A stretch of 64,000 nt of DNA from Desmodesmus armatus (taxonomy: Eukaryota; Chlorophyta; Chlorophyceae; Sphaeropleales; Scenedesmaceae): the NCBI GenBank assembly GCA_007449985.2, contig VIIQ02000120.1:124001-188000 (forward strand), given 5' to 3'. Every line of letters begins with the position of its first letter. Positions within the stretch are counted from its first letter, which is position 1. Shown piece after piece: positions 1 through 10,804 of this stretch. A model generated the notes under the pieces. That model was not told where the DNA came from. It was given only the letters and a program-made list of their open reading frames with translations, and did no database searches. A program made the translations under genes and the position numbers.

Positions 1-3000
1 GCTGCGATTTGTGTGGGGTTGCGGTTTGTGTTTCTTGTCATTCGGCAGTGGCGGCCTATTGCCAGTGATGTTGCTGAGCAGGGGGATTCAGGCTTGCAGC
101 TGAGGCCGAGCCCCTGTGTTGTAGGGTCTGTGCGAACCCGCAGGACATATGTGCGATGTACTGGTTGTGCTATGCCTTGTGTCAGTGACCGTTGCCGCAA
201 CCCCCATGCATAGGCTTTGTCAAGCTGCCACAGTATGAAACCTTGATCTTGATCTTGACACAGCATCCATTAGGATATGAGTTGCTGTTGCCACAGCAGT
301 ACATCCACACCGGCTTCTGTTGATGTGCTGCTGTGTGTGCTGGGGGCTATCGAGGTGGAAGCAATCTGGGTGCTGACTAGCTCAGATTCGCTAGGCGAGA
401 CCAGCCAGTATGTGCGCAAGGGTTGACACAGGCCGAAGGTAATTGGCCTAGGCGGTGCGACACCATTTTGGCAGATAGGTATTGATGGCTGTATTTTGCA
501 GGCCCCTCAGGCGGCGCTGCTTGTGAGAGTCTGTTCAACATACCCGGGGTTGACATGCCAAGCAGAAGCTGTGGTGGCAGGCAGGGGTAGTGGAGCGTTG
601 TGTCAAGGGAGTGTGTTGACTCAATCGGTTGCAGATTGTCTGTTCTCCATTGTTGTTGTGACCTTTGCGCTTATTGCATGTGAAGAAGGTAGAAGGGAGG
701 GGAGGCGAGCAGGAAGGGAGGGTGTCTGGGTTGGCACTCCCCACCCCCCCCCAACATGTTGTGCCACCAGTCGTGTGAGTGAGTGATACTGCCAGTGCAG
801 CACGGAGTCTGCCACTGCAGTGGGTTGCACCCGTAGGTCAGGATGGGATGGTTGAGGTTCCGGACTAGGGGGCGAAAAAAGTGTGGTAGAGTTGGCACTG
901 ATGACAGAGACAGAGACCCAGTTCCCCACGAGTTGCAGACGCTCGGCGATCAATTCGCCAGTGGGTGAGTCACCCGGTTGAGACACTTGATGCCTGAACC
1001 AGCAGAAATGATTCCCTCGGCAACAGCTGTGCACTGTGGCGGTTGTTGGTGATGATTGAGGCACTTTCAATGTGCCTGCAAAGGTCAGGACATGTGTCTG
1101 TTCAGTTCGCACTCACAAAGGGGTTGCACTGTCACGCTGGCAGACCCCTTAGTACACTAAGCCCCAACCCTTCACAGCTGGGCACCCAGCGAGTGAAAGG
1201 GCGTGTGAAGCCTCCTGAGGGGTAGTTGTGGAGGCCATCATTGATGGCAGTGCCTGTGAAGAGTGTTTTGCTGTGGGGGCCGAGCGTGCCACCCCCACCA
1301 TGGGCTGGCTGGAGAAAGTACATTTCTATGCATAGGCGACTGTCCTTGGGTTGTTTGAGAAGGGCGGCAACGCACGGTCCTGCTGCATCTATGGCGTTGC
1401 GCACTTTGTGCCAAGTATGTTTGCATTGCATGCGCCCAGGATGTTGTTGTAAAGGTTCGTACAGGGTGGTGGTATTGCACTTGAGGAAGAGAATTTTCAA
1501 TGAGCTGTATAGTGTAGCATGCGACTCCTGCATGCTGTCAGCGGGTTGTGGGTACTCAGCTGAGCCGAGTGAAAGCCACTGACATGTTCAGGCAGAGACT
1601 CTGCGGCAGGCATTGAGCAGCACACCCCCCTGGGCAGTTGCAAAGTGTTGCAGGCAGATGCAGAGAGTTGACTTGCTGGGCTACCATGCCATCAGTACGG
1701 GACATGTGGTGCTGTGCTGTGCTGTGCTGTGACTGCGTGATATCCTTGAAGAAGGGTTGTGGGACAGTGGGGAGGTGACAGTGGGTGCTGGTAACTCTGG
1801 ATAGATGGGCATGCAGTCAACATGCTGTCTGACTTGATCTTTGTACTACAAGTCATAGTATCAAGTTATAGTGTGGCGCCCCATACCACCCGTCTCCCTT
1901 AACCGACGCTCTCTCAAGGTTGATGTGCGCCATCATATGCGCATGCAAGACAGTCACTATCCGCACAAGCACTGCTCACGGTGGGACCATCCTGAGGTGT
2001 CATCCTTTGTGTTGGGGTTTCCGAACGACTTGTTGAACAGGCTTCACTTCACTGCTGGTGTGTAGCAAGGTGTAGTTTGACATGTGACGCCACACCAGGC
2101 GAGTCTGTCACAGTACCTGGAATTTGGACACGTTGCACATTTGCATGGAGCCAGCACATATCCCACCCAGTGCCAGCATTTCACAAATGGACTCAATCAG
2201 CATCCTATCCACAGCAGCATCACCAACTCACACACGTTGGCGGCTTGAAATTGAGTCAAAAGCTCTCAGCCGCAGCCCAGCTACAGGCTAGAGGCTGATT
2301 GCGCTGTTACTTTGCAAGGCGCTCTCACAACTTCATGGCTTTGCCAATGCTGCTACAGCAGCTCAAACTGGACTTCACAAAACATGTTGCCATTTCACAG
2401 ATGACAGGACAAACTGGACATGACAAACACAGTGTACTGCCTTGTCTAACATGTCGACACCACAACACTCAAAATTAATGCGCCACAAATTGCTGCCATT
2501 GCTGCTGCAGCTAGTAGCAGTGCTGCTTGCAGCGTCAACTGCACTACCCGCACAAGGAACCTTGGGACCTTCAGGGTTCAGGGTTGTGAAAACCCTAAAC
2601 CTCATAACCCTAAAGTAGTCCTGCTGCCAGCTCCCTTGCTGCTGGTGGTGGTAGAGCTGCTGCTGCCCGCACGGTGCAACACTGCCACTTTACAGTACAG
2701 TATAGTAGAGTTTTTGGGGACAGGGTCCCAACCTCGGCACTAGCCTGCGAGCCAGGGGCTCATGAGGGTGCCCACATGGCCTTCAACTTTACACAGCTGC
2801 CCAGGCTGTTTGCTGCACTTTGCGGCCGCCGTTGCTGCTGCCACGGCTACTGCTGATGCTGCTTGTGCGGGTGCAGCTACTGAAGCAGAAGCCGCTGTGT
2901 CGCACCTTCTGCTGGGCACTGAGCTCCAGAGATTGCCGCTGCTTTGTTTTTTTGGGGGGGTGGGCAATAGGGGGGCGGACCCCCACCGGCTGGCCGCACA

Positions 3001-3060
3001 CACAACAGCCGAGGCTGCCGGGAGCCCAAGGTCTAGCCTCACACCGATGAGAGACGCCTA
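1..3060. other. No gene recognised (left end)
   Basis: I see no reading frame here with a family motif, and no chain of exons with matching splice phases. The longest frames overlap each other on both strands, as expected of moderately GC-rich non-coding DNA. There is a short GCTGT microsatellite near 1710-1730 and a few telomere-like CCCTAAA words near 2588-2613, too few for a telomere array. An unrecognised gene with very short exons cannot be excluded. Confidence 0.5.
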
Positions 3061-3079
3061 ACACCCTTTTTCACTCAAG

Positions 3080-3920
3080 AGGTGCCCAGTGCCTGGACCG
3101 CCGCTGCCGCCGCTGCAGTGCACTGCCTCTGCTGCTTCAGTGAAGCCCTTGACACACTCCTGCCTCCTGCAGCCGCGGGTGCTGACTTGGCCAACTGCCG
3201 GTGCTCCGCTGCCCCTGCTGCTGCCTCGGCGACAGCTTCAGCCTCTGCGATCTTACTACAATCCCCCTGCTGCTGCTGCTGCTGCTGTTGCTGCTGTTAT
3301 GGGGCAGCTCCTGACCTACTCCTGCCTCCTGTCTCCTGCAGCCGGCTTGGCTCCTGCTGCTAAGCTCGCTACCTCTGTTGCTGTAGTTACGGTGGGGCAG
3401 CCCCTGGACCCCCCTGCCTCCTGCCACCGCCTTCAACGCCAAGTTGACCCCTGCTGTGCTAACGCGTGTACTGCGCGTCGCCAACTGCCGGAGCTCCGCT
3501 GCCCCTGTTGCTGCTGCTGCTGTGGGGACTCCCCTGACCCCCCACCCCCCACCCCCCACCCTGCATCCTGCAGCTTTGAAGACCCCTGCTGCTAGCGCAG
3601 GTGCTGCGCTCCAACAACTGCCGGTGCTCCGCTGCCCCCCCCTGCTGTTGTTGCGGGGCAGTCCCTGCCTGCCTCCTGCAGCCGCCTTGGCCCCTGCTGC
3701 TAACGCAGGTGCTGAGCTCCGCCGCAGGTTGGGTCAACTGCAGGGCCTGCGCTGCCCTTGCTGCTGCAGGGACTCCCCTAACCTCCCCCTGCATCCTGCA
3801 GCTTTGAAGACCCCTGCTGCTAATGCTGGTGCTGCGCTCCGCTGGCCCTGCTGCTGCCGCTGCGGGGCAGCCCCTGTGCCCCTCCTGCTTCCTGCAGCTC
3901 CTGCCAGGCTGACTGACCCA
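3080..3920. repeat. GC-rich minisatellite, about 115-bp degenerate units
   Basis: Blocks containing CTGCATCCTGCAG or CTGCCTCCTGCAG, followed by CCCCTGCTGCTAA and GGTGCTGCGCTCC, recur at about 3555, 3668 and 3783. Weaker copies lie at about 3160, 3320, 3410 and 3880. The stretch is open in several frames on both strands (231 codons on + from 3444, over 100 on -), because the repeat contains few stop words. I read it as a minisatellite and not as a gene. Confidence 0.7.
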
Positions 3921-4090
3921 TCAATTGAACAGCATCCCTGGACAGCAGTCACGCAGGGCCAGCACACACACAAATTCAAATTTTCGAATTCACAGTGGGA
4001 TAGTCCCTCAGCCACTTGGCGGCCATTTTGCCTGCATGCTGTACGCGTATGCTCTATGCCAACCCACAAGCCAGCTGCAATCGCTGTAGG

Positions 4091-4095
4091 TTACA
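4091..4095 (-). promoter_or_regulatory. Candidate UGUAA poly(A) signal for the TPR gene
   Basis: TTACA on the + strand reads TGTAA on the - strand, about 190 bases past the proposed TPR stop. UGUAA is the usual green-algal poly(A) signal. A 5-base word also occurs by chance, so this is only suggestive. Confidence 0.3.
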
Positions 4096-4281
4096 AAGCC
4101 GCGGGCCCCGCGGCGGCCGCTTCACGTCTGTTCATATGAGTCCAGCACAGTGCAGAACTGCTGCCCTAGCGACAGTGTCACTGCTGAATAGCAGTGACAG
4201 CCCTGCCTTGCCGCCGCGGTCGGTCATGCCCTGGCTTTGCTGTGCAGCAGTACGAACCAAGTGCCCAGGGGATGCAGCCAC

Positions 4282-5834
4282 TCACCAGAACCCTCGCTGC
4301 ATGATCTTGTCTGCAGGGTTCAGCGACAGGCCCTCGTGGAAAGCACGCGCCTGCAGGACCAAGTCAAAAGCAATAGCAGTCGGCAGGGCGTCGGTGGCGG
4401 TAGCTGAATGTTCAAACAGCAGGGGCGCCTTTGGTGTGTGCCCTAAACAGGGACCACGTAAGTTCCTGGGTTGCATGTAGCCCATTCATTGGAGAGGTGC
4501 CCGCATCCATCGCTAATGCTGAGTCAGCACCCAAACCTAATGCTGAGTCAGCACCCAAACCATTAGGCCATCACATCCCAGTGTGCAGTCATTTACTGTA
4601 CTGGTTGTGTGCAGGCCTGCCCTTCCCAAAACGCCGACACACCCACAAACACACACCCCACCCTCGGCCCCGTGGTGGCACCCCTCCCTTCTGGCCTGCT
4701 GAACGCTGTCCTGCTGCCAGGCAGTGCCACTGAGCCGGCCAAGTTGCTGGCTTGCAAAGCATGGCACACGGCCGCCGTGCAGAGGCTCTGCCCATTACAG
4801 CCCAGTCCAGAGTCGCTCCAGCTGAACCACATTGTCGGCAGCCTCCGGCGCCGCCCCCCAACCTCAGGGCCCTGAGCAGGCCTGCTCACCGATGCTGCGT
4901 AGTCATGCAGCTGGAACAGCGCAAAGCCTTTGTGGTAGAAGCCGTCTGGACTGCTGGGCTGCAGCTCTATCACCATCTCAGCATCATCTGAGGCAGAAGC
5001 AGCAGCAGCAGTAACGACAGCAGCAGCAGCAGCAGCGGCGTCAACGGTAGTGGTGTGCTGGGAAGCAGCAGGTTCAGTAGCAGTGCTGTACAATCTCGTG
5101 CTGACAGGATGGTGGCCGTCTGTGGAAGAGGCCTTCACAAATGCAGCCGCTGGCTATCTGATGAGTTGCATCAAAGATTATGTGTCAGGGAGCTGTAACA
5201 GGCCACTGGCAGCAGATCTCAGTTGCTGTGCTGGCAAGCTCAGCTTGGGGCCCCACTGGGTTGAACCCAGTGCTGTGACCGCTGTTTCCTGCTGCTCACC
5301 TTGTGCTGCTTCATAGTCCTCCAAGCATGCCGATGCCACAGCCCGTAGGCGGTACAGCTGCAGAGGCAATGCATGGCAGGACAGCAGCAGCAGTAAGGTG
5401 ACAAGTGGGTGCCACACCTGCTTGCCTGCACTTCTGTGCTGGGCCCCTCTCAGGGACCTCCTGGCAGGGCCTAACACTGCTGACTTGGCACAGCTGTCAG
5501 ACTTGGTTGCTTGAGGTCTCCTTGGGCATGGCAAAGCTGTTGCTTAGCCTGACTGGCACCCACTATATGAAGGTTTATGCTGAACTGCAGCAGCACAGGG
5601 TCAGGCCTGCATGCATGCGTGTAGACAGCTGGAACACACCGCCACCTGACAGCCTCAGCACAGGAGATCCAAAGGCAAAGAGGCAGCCAAGGCAGCTGTC
5701 AAGCACAACAAGACGACCGTTATGAACTGATTGCAACCAACCTTGTGGCTGGGGTGGAGTTCTATCGCCTCTGACAGCAGCTGCCTGGCACGGGGGAAGC
5801 TGTGGTGCTTCATGCACAGCTTTGCTTCTGCCAT
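4282..5834 (-). CDS. Small three-TPR protein (about 105 aa)
   Basis: Four exons on the minus strand join in phase: 5837-5742, 5357-5300, 4987-4890 and 4350-4282. The product is almost entirely tetratricopeptide repeats. Helix pairs can be followed through MAEAKLCMKHHSFPRARQLL, then LYRLRAVASACLEDYEAAQ, then DGFYHKGFALFQLHDYAAS, and finally AFHEGLSLNPADK. Such repeats form a groove for binding peptide partners, often chaperone tails. The ATG at 5834 is the first in its exon and is preceded by an acceptor at 5838-5840, so the 5' UTR is probably spliced. The 3' end is ambiguous: TGG TGA overlaps a strong donor word (GTGAGT) at 4285-4280, so the protein may continue into an unseen exon. It is divergent from the DGAT2 gene. 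The partner and function are unknown. Confidence 0.72.
4513..4560. repeat. Perfect 24-bp tandem duplication
   Basis: Two identical 24-base units, each containing TGCTGAGTCAGCA (a near-perfect palindrome), lie side by side at 4513-4536 and 4537-4560 in the last intron of the TPR gene. The duplication is probably recent. Confidence 0.85.
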
Positions 5835-5837
5835 GAG

Positions 5838-6791
5838 CTGCACATGAACAACACAGCAGCAGTGGTGACAGGTCGCTTCAATTTTTTGTTTCGACTGCCC
5901 AGTCTGTGGAAGGGGCAGCGAAAGCACCCACCTGCTGCATCCTGCTGCTTCCTGCAGGGGGGCATGCATTGGACATGACTGTGTTGTCGCTCTGAGTGGG
6001 GGGCCGAAACGGTAAGGGTGTGGACTCGAACAATGTCTTCATCAATGGCCTTTAGGCTGTTCGTATGGAGGTTTTGGCTGGGTTGGTGTATCCACTTGCT
6101 ACAGCCAGTATACATCGGGTGCGTGGCCATTGGTGACGAGTTCCAAAAGAGACATACTTAGCATTTCATGTAGTTATCTCGTGTTGCATTGCAGCGACGG
6201 CCCTTTCTTTTTGTGCAGGAGTGAAGATCTTCTGCCAAGGACGGCCTGCAGTGCTCACTGTGCAAGGCTGCCCTGCATGTCTGATCTTTGGATGCCGAGC
6301 TACAATATGATACACCTGGGGTGTGCTGGCCATGGGTGCGTCAGCCAGCAGCGACTGCACATTCGTTCGACAGCACGGTGCAACTGATCAACGATTTGCT
6401 GAGCATGGGAAACGAATTGCTATTTTTATTGTTGGCTCGTTCAAGAGAATTTCAGGCCTAACTGATTCTTTACCAAGTGAACTGTGAGAGCGTTTCGAGT
6501 GCGACCATCCCAGTCTGTGCACTGCAGTGCATCAAGGCCGGGTTCCACACGATTGTTGGCGTTGGAAAAGCGATCAAATAGTGCTTGTGTCTTGAGTCCG
6601 GACTCAGCCTTTCTGGGTGTGCAGTTGGGTGTCCTTCAGTCTCTCCTTGTAGTGCGACAAATACTGTTCCGAGTTTATACCATCCACTCAGGACACGCTC
6701 GGTGAGGTGTTCGCAGCTGGGCCCTCGCACGTAGCCATCCCTCAGGCCAGGGGCCTTCGTCGAAGCTTGGGGGCCTTCAGGCTTACAACAC
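5838..6791. other. Divergent intergenic/5' UTR region between TPR and DGAT2
   Basis: No protein family is recognisable here. The region must hold the promoters of both divergent genes and probably a non-coding first exon for the TPR gene. I could not pick out a convincing TATA box or a first exon. Confidence 0.4.
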
Positions 6792-9700
6792 ATGATTGAT
6801 AGTCACGTCACAGACGACGTAGGACCGTCAGAGACATCAAGCTCGGTCAGCCAGGGCAGCACAAAGATGGAGCGAGGTGGAGCAGTAGTGAGCAGCAGCA
6901 CCAGCAGGCAGCGACCTGCCTGGGCCCAGCTTACGACATGCAGCGAGTCACTCAAGCCAGAGGGCCAGTCACGGCCTTATGCACCTATCCTGGTCAGCTG
7001 CTCGGGCTCTGATGAGGGGGACAGCTCCTCGGACCAGGGGCAGGGCGATGCTCCATTGCTGAAGCTGAACAACAGCATCACATCCACGCTGGACGGCATG
7101 GACAGCTTTGTCAGCAGCAGCGAGCCCACGCCAGCACAGATGATCTCAGAGCAGGAGGTGCAGGCAGGCTACTTCAAAACTGGCGTGCGGTACTGCCTAG
7201 AGACCTGGCCCAACAACTTCATCCTGCAGGTAGGCCTATCACCGCAGCTGGACTGCGTTGGAAGAATTGACAGCGTGTGCCAATCCTGCTCTGCACCACT
7301 CATCAGGCATGCATCAGCCGCAAGTTGCACCAGGCAAAGTGTAGGTCAGCACGCTGTCCACTTGCAACAGCATCGCTGCCACACTGGGCTTCCATGGGCC
7401 AGCACAGCTGCGGTTGGCCCGGCAGTGTGTTAGCACATGGATCACTTTGTAGCCAGCATACTATGAACATGCAGTGTCTTCTGTCGTCGGACAGACACTG
7501 TGTGCAGGCGCTGTTGTGCGAGCGTTGTTATCCTTGCAGCGTCGGGTGGCTCTGCCATCTCCTGCCTTCCGCCTAGGCCGCTGACCGTTGAGTCACACCT
7601 ACCCTGCTGCTGCACACACGTGCCTACATGACACTGCATCCTGCATACCCAGGGTCTGGATGCTTTCCTGGCCATGAGCTCTATGTTGGGCTACACAGCA
7701 ACCATCTTGCTGATTGTGGTGCTGGGCAGCTTGGCATACTACACATCCTGCTGGCCGTTGGGCATCTTCATCACAGGTAAGCTGTGACTTCGTGGCTCCT
7801 GCTGACAGTCCTGTGCCCTCGAGTGCAGCGGCAGCCTGTGCGCAGGCAGTACCATCATGGGTGGCATGAAGCTAGTGTCGCCAGGCAGCAGAAGGAGCGC
7901 GTGCATATCAGCAGCAGCGCAGCGACAGCACCTCGCGGCGCACAGCAAGGGCTTTGACAACCAGCAGTTGACTCAGCAGTAGGCTGGGGATCAGCACAGC
8001 AGGGTTTTAACCCCTGCAATCTGGTTTCCAATCAACACCCCTACCTCCTACCCAAGCAGCTGTGTTGGTGCATGAGCCAGCGGAAAGATGCCAGCTGGAC
8101 AGCAGATGCGTGGCTCATGCCAAACCCTTGTCAATCTTTGCCCCCAAAAACCTCAAAGTCAAAGTGCGGTGCTGGTGTGCTGAGCCACGGCTGCTGCTGC
8201 TGTTTTGCTTGTCCTGGGCATCATCACCTCGCCTGTCCTGCAGCGCTGGTGCTGTCTGTGTTCGCGCCGGCTGAGCCGCTGCTGTGGCTGGGCTTCCAGC
8301 ACAGCACACTGGTGTCCAGCTGGCGGCGGTACTTCAAGTTCAGCTTTGTGTTGGAGCAGAAGCTGGACCAGGACGGACGGTACATCTTTGCAGGTGCGTG
8401 TGCTGACACTGAGGTTGCACCTGGTTACATGCGCAGAGTGCTGGTGGCGAGACCATCCAGCGGTCATAATTGAGGTGCACATGGGTGTTACATGTGTTTG
8501 CGCGTTCCAGATGATTGGGGCTGAAGCGTCCAGCAGCAGATGGAGCACGACGGCATAAACATCAATGCGCTGGTGTATGCCCTGCGCTCTGCACATGCCG
8601 TCGTGTGTGCAGGCTTTCCACATGGCGTGTTCCCGGTGTCTGAGCTGCTGTGCGTCAGCCTTATGCTGCGCATCTGGCCCAAGCTGCGCGTGTACAGCAT
8701 CTGCGCCAGCAGCGTGTTCCAGGTGCCGGTGTGGCGGCACATCCTCTGCTGGACGGGGCGCGCGGCCTGCCACCAAGCACGACTTTAGGTCAGGAGCAGA
8801 TCGGGACTGGTCCGGGCGGGAAAGGGGGTGGCGCTGGGCGGCTGTCGCGGTTTGGTGCTGACAGGTGCAGGAAGCCGGCGGCTGTGTTGTCAAAGCCTAG
8901 GGCGTGTGCTGGGATGGCTTGCACAATGCATGCAGAAACCGTGCTCTGCATCTGCGCAATCAGCAGGCTGATGGCAGCTGCTGTTTGTGTTATGGTTTTG
9001 CGCCTGCAGCGCGCAGTGATATTGGTGATGCATTAGCTAGAATCCTGCAGGAGATCACGTGAAGCATGCTCAGCAATGTCCTGCGCCTGCTGTTTGGTCT
9101 GGTGTGTCCTCAGGAGCTGCTGACGCGCGGCAGTGTGAGCCTGGTGCCTGGCGGGATTGCTGAGATGTTCCTGTGGGAGCAGAACAGGGAGGCCATCAAG
9201 GTATGCACGCTATCTGATCACGTGAGGTATTGCCACACACTTCCTGCAGATGTGGCACACATCCCTATGCATGGCTTTTTGGGCCTCAGTGTTTGGTACC
9301 TTCGACAGCGGGGGGGGGGGGGGGGAGCAGGGCACAGTCAGCTGCGTGCCTCACATCTGAGCTGCCCAGGCTGTGACGCATCATCTCGTCACCCAGGCAG
9401 CTGCACGTCACTGCGGTGGGTCATGCTGAGGCATATGCTTGACACGTATGCTTGCCTTTTCGCTGCTGCTGCGCGTGCCTTGCTCGTGCGCGCTCTGGTG
9501 CGCAGATCCAAGATCGCAAGGGCTTTGTGCGCATTGCAGTGGAGTCTGGCACGCCGCTGGTGCCGGTGTATCATTTTGGGAACAGCAAGCTGTTCAGGTG
9601 AGGGCAGCAGTAGTTGGGGTTGGGCACACGCAGGAGTGCTTGTCGTGTGCCCTGGTGGTTGCTCAATTGGGCAGGTGGTGCTGCGTTGCTAGCAGCAGCA

Positions 9701-10804
9701 CTTGATTGTGGGGTGTAAGCATGTTTTCAGCTGCTGTAGACACCTTTCGTTGCTGTACGGCCATTGCTATGCCGCTGTTGCTACTGCTTGTCAAGGAATT
9801 GTCACCAGTATTCGCAAAACTTGTGCTGTGCGCTGACATGCATGCCCTTTGTTGTGCCTCCTGCTGTTGTGATGTGACGTGCTGTGTGCTGCGCTGTTGC
9901 TGCCGTGCAGCTGGGTGGCCCCCAGCTGGCTGAAATGGGTCAGCCGGCGGCTGCGTGTGGCTGTGGGCTACCCCAAGGGCCGCTACTGCACCCTGATGCC
10001 CTGCAAGTGAGTCCGGCTGTGCTGCTCCCCCTGCGCTCTTGTCAGGACCTATAGCGGAGGCCGTTGCACGTGCACAGACAGTTGCTTGCTGCTGGTGTCT
10101 TCCAGCACACGACACAGCATGCACCTCTTTCGGCACAAGGTTGCGTCTGCTGAGCAGCCTACATGGTGAGCAGCCAAGCATACAAGTGTAGGGCTCGTTC
10201 TGCTGTGGGTAAGCTGACTGTCTGTTGCATTACGTACTGCAGTGCGGCCCTGATGATGGCAGTGGGCAGCCCCATCCATGTGCCCCACATCCAGCCTGGC
10301 CAGGAGGGCTTCAATGAGGCGGTGGATGCAGCACACGAGCAGCTGGTGCACGCGCTGGTGGCCCTGTATGACAATACAAGGTGGGTGCAGGGCGCAGCTG
10401 CTGTCACGCGAAACGTGGAGCAGTGTGGATGTGGGCTGGCACTAGCGTCATCTTGCGCGAATGTTGACATGCGAGGTCCTAATCATTTGATGTAACAGTG
10501 GCAGCAGCAGCAGTATGGTGTGAGCTCTCAGATTTTGTGCAGGCTGCCCGATCCTGACAGGATGCGCATGAAGTGCGCTGCAAGCGCATTGTCAGCCTGA
10601 TCACCTGGCAATGCTGCCTGTGATACCTGCCGTACGTGGCAGCTGCGCAACTTTGCCATGCTGTAGGGCCGGTGGACTCTGAGGTCAATGTCATTGTGGC
10701 CATCCCTCCTGTTGACTGGCTACTGCTGTGTGTTCGCTTCTGCCTTGCTGGTGCTGCTGTAGGGTCTGTACGGCTGGCAGGAGCGGGAGTTGGTGGTGAA
10801 CTGA
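6792..10804 (+). CDS. DGAT2: DGAT2-type diacylglycerol acyltransferase
   Basis: This family makes triacylglycerol from diacylglycerol and acyl-CoA at the ER and lipid droplet. Exons: 6792-7229, 7653-7776, 8244-8393, 8613-8788, 9114-9200, 9506-9597, 9911-10006, 10243-10380 and a last exon near 10763-10804. Exon 1 gives a Ser-rich N-tail ending in ETWPNNFILQ. Exon 2 encodes the hydrophobic hairpin (GYTATILLIVVLGSLAYY). Exons 3-4 form YIFAGFPHGVFP, the HPHG-type catalytic motif with Phe in the first position. Exon 5 has LVPGGIAEMFLW, exon 6 KGFVRIAVESG then PLVPVYHFGN, exon 8 VGSPIHVPHIQPG, and the last exon GLYGWQERELVVN. Phases agree except in two places. Exon 4 must shift frame near 8757-8766 to read PATKHDF and then shift back. 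The exon 8 to last exon join is one base off, so the 3' end is unsettled. The exact acyl acceptor cannot be told from sequence. Confidence 0.88.

Noticed and set aside
2580..2615. Telomere-like AACCCTAAA words
   Set aside because: Only about three imperfect, spaced words; not an array and no sign of a chromosome end.
3444..4139. 231-codon open frame on the plus strand through the minisatellite
   Set aside because: The repeat is open on both strands and in several frames because its units lack stop words. The product is low-complexity Pro/Ala/Cys text.
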